Assembly (NCBI GenBank): GCA_027348305.1
Contig: DAIEPS010000089.1
Span: 1-7,236, forward strand
Length of the DNA: 7,236 nt
Reading direction: 5' to 3'
Source of the DNA: Anaerolineaceae bacterium
Lineage (GTDB): Bacteria > Chloroflexota > Anaerolineae > Anaerolineales > Anaerolineaceae
The notes beneath the pieces are model-generated. The model was not told where the DNA came from. It did no database searches and worked only from the letters and a program-made list of their open reading frames with translations. The position numbers and the translations under genes were made by a program. Shown here piece after piece: positions 1 through 6,656 of the stretch. Positions within the stretch are counted from its first letter, which is position 1. Every line of letters begins with the position of its first letter.

Positions 1-111
1 GAATTGGGAATTGGCACTGCCCGCCGCGGCTGGGCGACCAAAGATGACGTTTTAAATACTCTGCCGGCAGATAAATTATTAGCCTGGTTTGCCAAGAAAC
101 GGAGAAAATAA
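1..111 (+). CDS. 3' end of an unidentified protein gene
   Basis: Frame 1 is open from the first base to a TAA at 109-111, giving 36 codons of the C-terminus. The visible tail contains GWATKDDVLNTLPADKLLAWF and ends in a basic cluster (AKKRRK). I do not recognise a family from this fragment, and it shows no catalytic motif. That it is coding is supported by the uninterrupted frame, the plausible amphipathic helix followed by a basic tail, and a strong hairpin terminator 10 bases after the stop. The start and most of the gene lie upstream of the window. The downstream neighbour points towards it, so this gene is the last of its transcription unit. Confidence 0.6.
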   Translation, partial: ELGIGTARRGWATKDDVLNTLPADKLLAWFAKKRRK

Positions 112-120
112 AGATAAAAC

Positions 121-146
121 AAAAAACAGCCTGCTGGCTGTTTTTT
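121..146. terminator. Bidirectional intrinsic terminator between convergent genes
   Basis: The two arms are AAAAAACAGCC (121-131) and GGCTGTTTTTT (136-146), a perfect 11-bp inverted repeat around the loop TGCT. The core is CAGCC/GGCTG. Read on the + strand it ends in six T's, and read on the - strand it also ends in six T's. It lies between the stop of the + strand gene at 111 and the stop of the - strand peptidase gene at 159, so it can end both transcripts. Confidence 0.85.
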
Positions 147-158
147 GAGTTTTGAGGT

Positions 159-1367
159 TTAAGGCTGCGGCAGAAAATCGTGCGGGTTGACCGCGCCGTA
201 CGTTTCACTTCTTAGTTCAAAATGAAGATGCGGACCGGATGAATTGCCAGTAGAGCCGAGGGTTGCGATCTGTTCGCCCTGGCTGACGTTGTCGCCGCAG
301 TATTTTAGAAAACTATCAAGGTGAGCATAAACGGACTGCCATCCGTTGCCGTGGTCCACCACGATCAGGTTGCCATAACCCATTGTGTTCCAGTTGGAAT
401 ACACGACCACACCATCGTCCACGGCGTAGACCGGGTTGCCGATCGAACCTGCAATATCAATGCCGCGATGGTTGGTGGAAGGTGAATAATCATAACCTGA
501 GATCCAGGTTTCGGTGGTCGGCCAAACAAATGTTCCTGTTCCGATATAACCTTCTGTGATGGTTCCACAGGCGCTGCCAGTAATTGAAGAAGTGGCTGGT
601 TTATCGCGCGTATATTGTTCAAGCCAATCGGTGAATGCGCCGTAACCGTGAGGAACGAAAATTAATTTTCCAACGGGGATATTCGGCATGGCAAAATCGC
701 CAAGCGTGGCGCGGTCCAACTGGTTGCCGGGCCAATCCACAATTGCATCCGGTGTGACATTGTAGAATTTTGCCACACCATTCAAGCCGCTGCCTTCGGC
801 CCATTGGTAAATGGCACCGTCAAAAGGTGGGATCAAGATCGTTACTCCCGGGCGGAGACTATCAACATTATCCCCGAGAATATGCTTATTGCTCCAAAGG
901 AGTGATTCCGGTTTTAGACCAAACTTATCGGCAATGCCAAAGAGGGTATCTCCCTCGACGATGGTGTATTCAGTGACGTTGGAACGCGGTTTTGGAGGAA
1001 GGATCGTATGCAATTGCGCCAGGCGGAAGACGCTAAAGCTGCTGGCCAGGATCGGGCTCAAGTTTTCATTCATTGGAATGATGGGCGTGGCCTGGATCGA
1101 ACTAACGACAGACGTTGGAAGTGGGCTGCTTTTTTCAGCCTTTAAGAAGAATTTGCTCATAACCCAGACGACCAGCACGATCAGGATCAGTGAAGCAGCT
1201 GCTGTTCCAATCCGTACAGTGGGTTCTCCTAAACCAAAATGAAGGATCTTGTTCCATACCTGGTTTAAGGTGATTGTTTTTTTGCTTTCGATCTGCTCTT
1301 CAGGTTCCTGGAGCGGTAGTTCATCTTCCGGCAATGATTCGGAAGGCGTGTTCATTTTATCAGTCAT
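159..1367 (-). CDS. Membrane-anchored LysM/M23 family peptidoglycan endopeptidase
   Basis: This 402-residue protein is predicted to cut cell-wall peptide cross-links outside the membrane. It has an acidic cytoplasmic N-terminus (about 1-50), one membrane helix (about 52-74) and a Ser/Pro-rich spacer. A LysM domain follows (about 131-181, with YTIVEGDTLFGIADKFG), then a second, degenerate LysM-like stretch (about 187-239, ending in a VGKLIFVP-type strand). The C-terminal M23/LytM domain spans about 275-398. The M23 metal ligands are present: H300 and D304 in HRGID, and H382 in HLHFE. The catalytic histidines H349 (YAHLD) and H380 are present too, so it should be active. The frame is open back to 1439, but I chose the ATG at 1365-1367. 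It has a GAGG ribosome site 6 bases upstream, and a strong promoter (1387-1415) lies inside the longer version. A further ATG at 1355 has no ribosome site. The gene stands alone and diverges from the MFS gene. It could act as a regulator if wall access is limited by its LysM domains, but family membership is secure. Confidence 0.93.
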   Translation of the reverse strand: MTDKMNTPSESLPEDELPLQEPEEQIESKKTITLNQVWNKILHFGLGEPTVRIGTAAASLILIVLVVWVMSKFFLKAEKSSPLPTSVVSSIQATPIIPMNENLSPILASSFSVFRLAQLHTILPPKPRSNVTEYTIVEGDTLFGIADKFGLKPESLLWSNKHILGDNVDSLRPGVTILIPPFDGAIYQWAEGSGLNGVAKFYNVTPDAIVDWPGNQLDRATLGDFAMPNIPVGKLIFVPHGYGAFTDWLEQYTRDKPATSSITGSACGTITEGYIGTGTFVWPTTETWISGYDYSPSTNHRGIDIAGSIGNPVYAVDDGVVVYSNWNTMGYGNLIVVDHGNGWQSVYAHLDSFLKYCGDNVSQGEQIATLGSTGNSSGPHLHFELRSETYGAVNPHDFLPQP

Positions 1368-1373
1368 TCTTTG

Positions 1374-1377
1374 CCTC
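1374..1377 (-). promoter_or_regulatory. Ribosome binding site that decides the M23 gene start
   Basis: On the - strand GAGG sits 6 bases before the ATG at 1367. The later in-frame ATG at 1355 has no such motif. The predicted transcript start (near 1380) leaves a leader of only about 13 bases that still contains this site. Confidence 0.65.
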
Positions 1378-1386
1378 GGATAAAAA

Positions 1387-1415
1387 ATCATAACATCTTG
1401 TACCTGAATGGTCAA
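1387..1415 (-). promoter_or_regulatory. Sigma70-type promoter of the M23 peptidase gene
   Basis: On the - strand, TTGACC (1410-1415) is followed by exactly 17 bases and then TATGAT (1387-1392). A TG one base upstream of the -10 box makes it an extended -10. This gives five of six matches to each consensus hexamer. Transcription would start near 1380, just before the ribosome site and the ATG at 1367. This excludes translation from the ATG-like codon at 1439 for transcripts made here. Confidence 0.8.
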
Positions 1416-1467
1416 GAAAGGGCAGCGCTGCATTCCCATTGGAAAAAGATATAAAATTAACTTGTGG

Positions 1468-1473
1468 TATAAC
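1468..1473 (+). promoter_or_regulatory. Possible -10 box for the MFS gene
   Basis: TATAAC, with TG one base upstream, resembles an extended -10 box, but no good -35 hexamer lies at 16-18 bases. Starting here, the transcript would begin near 1480 with a leader of only about 9 bases and would lose the AGGA at 1474-1477. An alternative is TATAAA at 1450-1455, which would keep AGGA as a ribosome site 11 bases before the start. The sequence alone does not decide between them. Confidence 0.4.
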
Positions 1474-1488
1474 AGGATTCACACACTT

Positions 1489-2709
1489 ATGAAATCATTC
1501 AATATTAGCAAAACATTTACATCCTTAAAATCACCGAATTTCCGCTTGTGGTTTATTGGGCAGGTGGTTTCACTGGTTGGCACCTGGATGCAGTCCACTG
1601 CTCAAGGGTATCTTATATATGAATTGACCCAATCCGCCGCCTATTTGGGTATCGTGGCTTTCGCCAATGGTCTCCCTACAATCCTTTTTACGCTTTTAGG
1701 CGGTTTTACCGCTGACCGTTTTTCTAAACGAAATGTCATAGTGGCAGCTCAATCTGCGATGATGGTGCTGGCCGGCATTTTGGCGTTCTTGTCTTTCACT
1801 CATTTGATCCAACCGTGGCATATTGTGGCGCTCGCTTTCTTGCTGGGGGTGGCCAACGCCTTTGATGCTCCTGCCAGGCAGGCGTTCGTGGTCGACATGG
1901 TTGATCGTGAAAATCTGTCTAATGCTATTGCACTCAATAGCACAATTTTCAACCTTGGGGCTATAGTCGGCCCTGCCATGGCGGGGTTGGTCTATGCATG
2001 GCTCGGCCCGTCTTGGTGTTTTACCATCAATGCGATCAGCTTTATCGCGGTGATCGCCGCTTTACTGCTGATGAAACTTGCACCGACAAAACCACAGATC
2101 ACTTCTGGATCGCCGATCAAGAACCTTGCAGAAGGCTTGAAATATGTCATTTCAGAACCCCGGATTCGTTTGATCCTCGTGTATGTCTCAATCCTCTCGA
2201 TCTTTGCTTTTAGTCTGATGACGCTTATGCCTGCCTGGGCTGTGAAGGTGCTGGGCGGTGACGTCAAATTGAACGGTCTGTTGCTTACCGCGCGCGGTAT
2301 TGGCTCGCTGATAGGGGCGCTCATGATCGCCTACACCAGTTCACACCTGGTGCGAAACAGAATTTGGCAACTTGGCTGGTATTTGATGCCGGTGGCATTG
2401 GCTGCTTTTGCCTTAATGCGCTGGATCCCCGGATCGTTCGCATTATTGATCTTGCTGGGCTGGTGTTTGATGGCTGTGCTTAACATCAGCAATGCTTTGA
2501 TCCAGTCTTATGTTTCTGATCATATGCGCGGCAGGGTCATGGGCGTGTATACCATGGTGTTCTTTGGCAGCATGCCTTTGGGTGGTCTGCTGGTGGGAGG
2601 CTTGGCCACCGCTTTTGGTGAACCGGCTACCGCCTTGATCTGTGCGTCGGTCATCCTCTTAGCCACAATTGGGACCTTTTTCTTCAGGAAAACGATCCAA
2701 CAGTTCTAA
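1489..2709 (+). CDS. MFS_3-type major facilitator efflux transporter
   Basis: This 406-residue inner-membrane transporter belongs to the MFS_3 group (Pfam MFS_3, which includes the enterobactin exporter EntS and related drug exporters). It probably exports a small molecule by proton antiport, and the substrate cannot be read from sequence. The N-terminus carries the family's typical opening SPNFRLWFIGQ (15-25), followed by GTWMQ (31-35). A motif A-like loop GGFTADRFSKR (71-81) lies between helices 2 and 3. DAPARQAFV (126-134) and NAIALNS...GPAMAG (145-166) are the family's central blocks. SDHMRGRVMG (343-352) is its C-terminal signature. Hydrophobic segments are consistent with 12 helices, and the length is normal. 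The frame extends back to a codon at 1408, but those 27 residues are unlike the family and overlap the divergent promoter, so I start at the ATG at 1489, preceded by a weak AGGA. It is monocistronic, because the next genes have their own promoter region. Confidence 0.9.
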   Translation: MKSFNISKTFTSLKSPNFRLWFIGQVVSLVGTWMQSTAQGYLIYELTQSAAYLGIVAFANGLPTILFTLLGGFTADRFSKRNVIVAAQSAMMVLAGILAFLSFTHLIQPWHIVALAFLLGVANAFDAPARQAFVVDMVDRENLSNAIALNSTIFNLGAIVGPAMAGLVYAWLGPSWCFTINAISFIAVIAALLLMKLAPTKPQITSGSPIKNLAEGLKYVISEPRIRLILVYVSILSIFAFSLMTLMPAWAVKVLGGDVKLNGLLLTARGIGSLIGALMIAYTSSHLVRNRIWQLGWYLMPVALAAFALMRWIPGSFALLILLGWCLMAVLNISNALIQSYVSDHMRGRVMGVYTMVFFGSMPLGGLLVGGLATAFGEPATALICASVILLATIGTFFFRKTIQQF

Positions 2710-2772
2710 AAATGAAATTTGTCGGGGAAATTTGATAAGCATTTTCTGAGATCGGAAAAACTGGTTTTCATA

Positions 2773-2778
2773 TATAAT
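2773..2778 (+). promoter_or_regulatory. Likely -10 box of the ABC operon, in a 125-bp AT-rich gap
   Basis: A perfect TATAAT occurs in the AT-rich gap 2710-2834, about 57 bases before the ATPase ATG. No convincing -35 lies 16-18 bases upstream (the best placed bases, near 2750-2755, read GATCGG), so the promoter may need an activator. An imperfect palindrome GAAAA-ACTGG-TTTTC (2755-2769) sits directly upstream of the -10 and could bind a regulator. Nothing else coding was seen in this gap, and no clear terminator for the MFS gene. Confidence 0.5.
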
Positions 2779-2834
2779 TTTCTTATCCAATAGGTTCTCA
2801 ATAATTATCTGTTTTCAGAGGGTGGGTGACAACG

Positions 2835-3497
2835 ATGATTAGCATAACAGACCTTCACAAGACATACCGGCGTGGTGATGAAATTGTAGAAGCCATTCGC
2901 GGAGTAGATTTTCAAGTTAACGACGGCGATTTTGTGGTGGTGATCGGGCCAAGCGGCGGCGGAAAGTCCACACTGCTCAACCTGATCGGCGGCATCGACC
3001 ATCCGTCTTCAGGATCGATCCAATATAACGGATATGAGCTCGCCGGTGCCAGCGAAGAAGATTTGACCATCTTTCGCCGCGATAACATCGGTTTTGTTTT
3101 TCAATTTTACAATTTACTTTTCTCATTGAACGCGGTTGAAAATGTGCAGCTTCCGTTGATGGCTAAACGGGTGCCCATGAAGGCCGCCCGCCAAAAGGCA
3201 GTTGAATTTCTCAAACAAGTGGGCCTTTCCCATCGTTTGACCCACCTCCCCTCTGAACTGTCAGGAGGTGAACAGCAGCGTGTAGCCATTGCGCGTTCCA
3301 TCATTGCCGAACCCAAGCTCGTCCTCGCGGACGAACCTACCGGGGATCTGGATTCAGTGGCCACGCGTGAGATCAATCAATTGATGCACCAGCTTAATCA
3401 AGAAATGGGCATTACGTTTATTGTTGCAACGCATAACTTATTGCTAACTGAAAAAGCCACCCGGGTTATTGAGCTTAGGGATGGAAAGATCCAGTAG
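2835..3497 (+). CDS. ABC transporter ATPase, LolD/MacB/FtsE type
   Basis: This 220-residue cytoplasmic ATPase powers the two permeases encoded just downstream. All catalytic parts are present: Walker A GPSGGGKST (38-46), Q-loop Q90 in FVFQFYNLL, signature LSGGEQQ (142-148), Walker B LVLADE (162-167) with the catalytic E167, D-loop (DLDS, 171-174) and switch histidine H200 in VATHN. The FQFYNLL Q-loop and the short single-domain length are typical of the lipoprotein-release and macrolide-export branch (LolD, MacB N-terminal domain, FtsE), as opposed to nutrient importers. An in-frame GTG at 2826 is possible. I prefer the ATG at 2835 because the encoded MISITDLHKTY is the usual family opening and a GGTGA element lies 5 bases before it. 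The stop is 8 bases before permease 1, and both belong to one operon. Confidence 0.94.
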   Translation: MISITDLHKTYRRGDEIVEAIRGVDFQVNDGDFVVVIGPSGGGKSTLLNLIGGIDHPSSGSIQYNGYELAGASEEDLTIFRRDNIGFVFQFYNLLFSLNAVENVQLPLMAKRVPMKAARQKAVEFLKQVGLSHRLTHLPSELSGGEQQRVAIARSIIAEPKLVLADEPTGDLDSVATREINQLMHQLNQEMGITFIVATHNLLLTEKATRVIELRDGKIQ

Positions 3498-3505
3498 AGA
3501 TTAAA

Positions 3506-4639
3506 ATGGGCAGATTACTTGAGGGGATTCGCTTCATTTTTCGCGACCTGCAAAGCGACGGCTGGCGTTCTGCCATCACAGTGATCAACCTGGTGATCTT
3601 TATCAGTTGCTATTTCTGCCTGGCTTCGCTGGCTGAAGCCGGTTACAAGTTCGGCAACCAACCGCGAGACCCTGATGAGTTGATGATGATCTCGCACAAT
3701 GTCTTTGACCTTAGCGACAGCCAGATCTCAGAAGCTGACTTCAAACCCATTCAAGAGCTTATACCATCACCGGTCATGAGTGTTTCTCCTTTGATGCTTA
3801 AACACCTGAACGTTGGCGGTTATTTTCTTCAACTGCGGGCTGCACCGCTCAACGATTTTGAGACCGTGCATAAACTTTCACTAATTGAAGGCCAATGGCC
3901 AACAGGGGCAGATGAAGCGGTTATTGGCGAAGGCACCCGCTCGTTGACCCATTGGGGCGTGGGCGACACCATCCGCATCTACGGGGTCGATTTCAAGATC
4001 ACGGGTCTGGTCCACTCTACGGGCACAAAATTCGGCTCGATCTGGATGAGCCTGGAAAATGCCGAGAAATTGTTCAATACCTACGGAAAATATCAATTTG
4101 CCTGGATCGTTCTGGTTCCAGGCGTGGATTCTGATGCGGTCATAAGCCAGTTGAATAATGATCCGCGTTTACAAGGCAAGTTTGATATTTATTATGCTGA
4201 CCAGCTTTATCAGCAGTACACCAGTGCATTGAACGATGTCAGGGATATTAGTTTGATATTAGTCTTGCTGGCACTTCTGAGCGTCATGTTTGGCGTCTAT
4301 GGATCCACCTACCTCACCCTGACAGAGCGCAAACGTGAATTGACCATCCTCCGTTCGGTGGGGTTCACCTCCAGAACCATCAGGGTCGTGCTTTCGATGC
4401 GGACGGTAATACAGGTGATCTTTGCGTATTTACTCAGTTGGGTGATCACCACACTGGCCATCCATTGGTTTGAGTCCATTAATCCGATCATGATCCATTC
4501 CATCCCCTTGCCGGTGATCATTTCGGCAAAGATCCTCTTGGTGGGGGCGGTCCTCTCCATCTTTTTTGCCTGGATCGGTGTTTGGCTGCCGACCCGCCAC
4601 TTGCAAAAAAGCAGTGTCATCAGCATGATTCAACGGTAG
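3506..4639 (+). CDS. FtsX/MacB-type ABC transporter permease (first of a pair)
   Basis: This 377-residue membrane subunit works with the ATPase just upstream. It shows one N-terminal helix (about 21-43), an extracytoplasmic domain of about 200 residues (45-245) and three C-terminal helices (about 248-270, 299-322, 340-362). This is the four-helix plan of the MacB/LolC/LolE/FtsX superfamily. The outer domain holds EGQWPTGADEAVIGEG (128-143), the typical MacB-like periplasmic core block. The loop after helix 2 has RELTILRSVGF (277-287), the FtsX-domain coupling motif. These transporters commonly do not pump through a channel but pass ATP-driven movement to the outside of the membrane. The start is the ATG at 3506, with only a weak ribosome site, so translation is probably coupled to the ATPase gene ending 8 bases before. 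The second permease starts 5 bases after its stop. The role in lipoprotein or lipid handling is inferred from context. Confidence 0.9.
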   Translation: MGRLLEGIRFIFRDLQSDGWRSAITVINLVIFISCYFCLASLAEAGYKFGNQPRDPDELMMISHNVFDLSDSQISEADFKPIQELIPSPVMSVSPLMLKHLNVGGYFLQLRAAPLNDFETVHKLSLIEGQWPTGADEAVIGEGTRSLTHWGVGDTIRIYGVDFKITGLVHSTGTKFGSIWMSLENAEKLFNTYGKYQFAWIVLVPGVDSDAVISQLNNDPRLQGKFDIYYADQLYQQYTSALNDVRDISLILVLLALLSVMFGVYGSTYLTLTERKRELTILRSVGFTSRTIRVVLSMRTVIQVIFAYLLSWVITTLAIHWFESINPIMIHSIPLPVIISAKILLVGAVLSIFFAWIGVWLPTRHLQKSSVISMIQR

Positions 4640-4644
4640 GTAAT

Positions 4645-5742
4645 ATGGCTGCGATATTTATGCTGGCAATGAAAGACATCCTTAAAAAATGGAACCTGGC
4701 ATTGATCATGGCGCTTCTTTTCAGCATGACCTTTGCCAGTTTTCTGACCATTATTGCTTATAAGAACAGCCTGACGGATGCATATGCCCATCTTTCTCAA
4801 AACTGGCTGATCGTGGCAAAAAGCGACGGGGTCGGTGAGATTCACGGCAGCCGGCTAAGCCCGGAGGTTGGAGAGCTGTTGGTTTCCAATGGGTATGTTC
4901 ATCCCATCCCCGAGATACATCAGGTGGTTGGCACCTCGCTTGCCACTGGCATGTTGATGCGGGGAGTCTCTCTTGATGATTACACCAAAGTCAGTGATTT
5001 CTCAATGCTCTCAGGCAGCGCATTGACCCCAAAAGATGAGCCCCGCCTTGCCATGGTGGGGATCACCCTGGCCGAGATCGAAAAGGTCACTACGGGTGAC
5101 GAGATCCGCATAAGGGGCAGGGATTTTACAGTTAAAGGGATATTTAAAACCGGCACTTACCAGGATAACGAAGTTTGGATCTCGCTTGCGGATGCCCAAA
5201 AACTGCTTAATTACGGCGAGGATGTTTCCATCTATGTTATTCCAGATGGCGGAACCTTTCATGAAGGGCAAACCATTGCGGAGAGCATATCTGTCAGTCG
5301 AAAAGGGGAGACCGGCAGCATGTTGGGCGGCGAAATTTCTTCTTTTTACAACTATATGGGCATGGTGGCGATTTTTGCAGGTGTTGCCACCATTTTCACG
5401 CTGGCAAATTTATTATGGCGGTTGGCCTGGCTGCACCGGCACGAGTTTGGCATCATCCGCACCCTTGGCTTTGGCCGTTGGGCGCTGATCTACTATCTGT
5501 TTATCCAGGCTTTCCTGATCCTGGTGACGGGGCTGGTCGTGGGTTCAGTATTGGCCGTGACGGTGATCTTCGCCCGCGCGCAGCAGTTAACTGCCTTTGG
5601 TCTTGGTCTGTCACCTGTGATCAATTTACAAACGATCTCAATGGCTTTGGGGGTTTCAATCCTCATCCTTTTTATTGGTATTGCTTTTCCTGCCATCCGC
5701 ATTGGACAAATGAGTATTCCCACTCTTTTAGGGAGAGATTAA
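4645..5742 (+). CDS. FtsX/MacB-type ABC transporter permease (second of a pair)
   Basis: This 365-residue permease shares the four-helix plan of its neighbour: helix 1 about 18-40, outer domain about 41-236, helices about 237-259, 280-308 and 330-352. It is a diverged paralogue of the first permease. For example, TGDEIRIRGRDFTVKGIFKTG (from 150) lines up with the first permease's VGDTIRIYGVDFKITGLVHST (from 152), followed in each by a W(I/M)SL..A.KL block. The coupling motif is HEFGIIRTLGF (267-277), less canonical than its neighbour's. Two unlike permeases and one ATPase suggest a heterodimeric complex as in LolCDE. A longer frame goes back to 4582, overlapping permease 1. I chose the ATG at 4645 because the protein then begins at the usual short amphipathic stretch before helix 1 and lies 5 bases after the previous stop. 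The extra 21 residues of the longer form are not family-like. Confidence 0.88.
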   Translation: MAAIFMLAMKDILKKWNLALIMALLFSMTFASFLTIIAYKNSLTDAYAHLSQNWLIVAKSDGVGEIHGSRLSPEVGELLVSNGYVHPIPEIHQVVGTSLATGMLMRGVSLDDYTKVSDFSMLSGSALTPKDEPRLAMVGITLAEIEKVTTGDEIRIRGRDFTVKGIFKTGTYQDNEVWISLADAQKLLNYGEDVSIYVIPDGGTFHEGQTIAESISVSRKGETGSMLGGEISSFYNYMGMVAIFAGVATIFTLANLLWRLAWLHRHEFGIIRTLGFGRWALIYYLFIQAFLILVTGLVVGSVLAVTVIFARAQQLTAFGLGLSPVINLQTISMALGVSILILFIGIAFPAIRIGQMSIPTLLGRD

Positions 5743-5753
5743 TCAATTAAATT

Positions 5754-5766
5754 AGGAGAGAGGTGA
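5754..5766 (+). promoter_or_regulatory. Strong ribosome binding site of the operon lipoprotein
   Basis: AGGAGAGAGGTGA contains two overlapping Shine-Dalgarno-like elements and lies 3 bases before the ATG at 5770. It is by far the strongest ribosome site in this operon; the permease genes have weak ones. This suggests that the lipoprotein is made in larger amounts than the transporter subunits. Confidence 0.7.
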
Positions 5767-5769
5767 AAA

Positions 5770-6585
5770 ATGAAAAAGCAAAAACTGATCAAAATAGTGT
5801 TTATCCTTATTACCGTCTTCATTGTCATGGCTTGCAATCTTCCGATCAATCTACAGAAAGATAAAGAGAATGATGCCCAGGTGACAGAAGGTTCTGACCA
5901 ATCTACAGAAGCCCCTGCTCAAGGGATCTTCAAAGAAGAGGTTGACCCTAATCCAGTCGGGTTACAGGAGGGGCTGGGAAGTCTTGACTCTTACAATTTG
6001 ACTCTCTATATGTATTCCGACGATTCCACCGGCACACTGAGTGAAATTACTGAAACAATTGAACGTTCGGTTGTGGATAAAAATCAACACACCACGACCG
6101 TCCAACGGTCTTTTGATCCGCAAAACGACGAAGAAGAAAATAGTTCAACTGAAGAAGGCTACATGATCGGAAATGTATCATGTACTGGCAGCGGTGAAGA
6201 ATGGACCTATGATGAGATGACTTCGCAAGAAAAAGAAATGCTCTACATTTACAAAGGCATGGTCGATGTCTTACCGCTGATCGACAATCCTGAATTTGTC
6301 GGTGAGGAGACCGTAAATGGCGTTGACACCAACCATTTCACCTTCAAGGTGGCTGGCATTGGAGACACATCAGGCTCAGTGGCAACGGTAAACCAGGGCG
6401 ATTACTGGCTGGCAAAGGATGGCAACTACATCGTCAATTATCATTTGAAGCTCCAGGTACAATCCGCGGCTGAGGGATCCGCAGAAGCGGAAACCTCTAA
6501 TATCGAACTGGCTATTGACCTGAAGAATATCAATGTTCCGATAACCTTCACCCTGCCGGAGTATTGTGTTCCGAGCAGTGATTGA
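5770..6585 (+). CDS. Acidic lipoprotein, last gene of the ABC operon, possibly LolA/LppX-like
   Basis: This 271-residue protein is predicted to be anchored by lipid to the outer face of the membrane. The signal has KKQKLIKI, a hydrophobic core and the lipobox VMAC with C22. A short acidic Ser/Thr-rich tether (about 28-60) leads to a globular domain of about 210 residues. That domain is predicted to be rich in strands and contains FVGEETVNGVDTNHFTFKV (176-194), then DYWLAKDGNY (211-220) and alternating-hydrophobic strands. This pattern recalls LolA/LppX-like lipid-binding lipoproteins, where a GTE.V.GV..H block and a W-A-DG block are common, but I cannot prove the fold. C138 and C266 are the only mature cysteines besides the lipidated one and could form a disulfide. 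The gene follows permease 2 by 27 bases, so it is probably a partner, substrate receptor or cargo of that complex. It could instead be an unrelated surface protein. Confidence 0.85.
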   Translation: MKKQKLIKIVFILITVFIVMACNLPINLQKDKENDAQVTEGSDQSTEAPAQGIFKEEVDPNPVGLQEGLGSLDSYNLTLYMYSDDSTGTLSEITETIERSVVDKNQHTTTVQRSFDPQNDEEENSSTEEGYMIGNVSCTGSGEEWTYDEMTSQEKEMLYIYKGMVDVLPLIDNPEFVGEETVNGVDTNHFTFKVAGIGDTSGSVATVNQGDYWLAKDGNYIVNYHLKLQVQSAAEGSAEAETSNIELAIDLKNINVPITFTLPEYCVPSSD

Positions 6586-6619
6586 TCGACAGTGAGGATC
6601 GAGTAAATTCCGAATTACC

Positions 6620-6648
6620 TTGTCTGGAGGGTGTAAATTTGGTATAGT
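6620..6648 (+). promoter_or_regulatory. Promoter of the NBR1-domain lipoprotein gene
   Basis: TTGTCT (6620-6625) is followed by 17 bases and TATAGT (6643-6648), with a TG one base upstream giving an extended -10. A second box, TATAAT at 6652-6657, has no good -35. A short symmetric element, AATTC-C-GAATT (6606-6616), ends 3 bases before the -35 and might bind a regulator, but it is too short to be sure. The promoter makes the last gene a separate unit from the ABC operon, although read-through is possible because no terminator is seen between them. Confidence 0.65.
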
Positions 6649-6656
6649 CTCTATAA

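Noticed and set aside
811..1242. 143-codon + strand frame opposite the M23 gene
   Set aside because: It lies entirely antisense to a gene with complete conserved domains, shows no family-like motif and has no clear ribosome site.
2715..2733. AAATTT-(7)-AAATTT as a terminator of the MFS gene
   Set aside because: The stem is only A-T pairs and no T-run follows, so it would be too weak for an intrinsic terminator.
2734..2787. GATAAG / CTTATC inverted repeat flanking the ABC promoter
   Set aside because: Six bases with a 42-base gap in AT-rich sequence is expected by chance.
2946..2972. Walker A reads GPSGGGKST where GPSGSGKST is more usual
   Set aside because: Gly in place of Ser at this position is a common, functional variant in this ATPase family.
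4582..4644. Overlapping upstream start for permease 2
   Set aside because: The added 21 residues are unlike the permease family and overlap permease 1. The ATG at 4645 gives the normal N-terminus.
159..5742. FtsEX-like control of the M23 peptidase by the ABC module
   Set aside because: FtsX proteins are single, shorter permeases. Here there are two MacB-like ones, and the peptidase is divergently transcribed with another gene in between.
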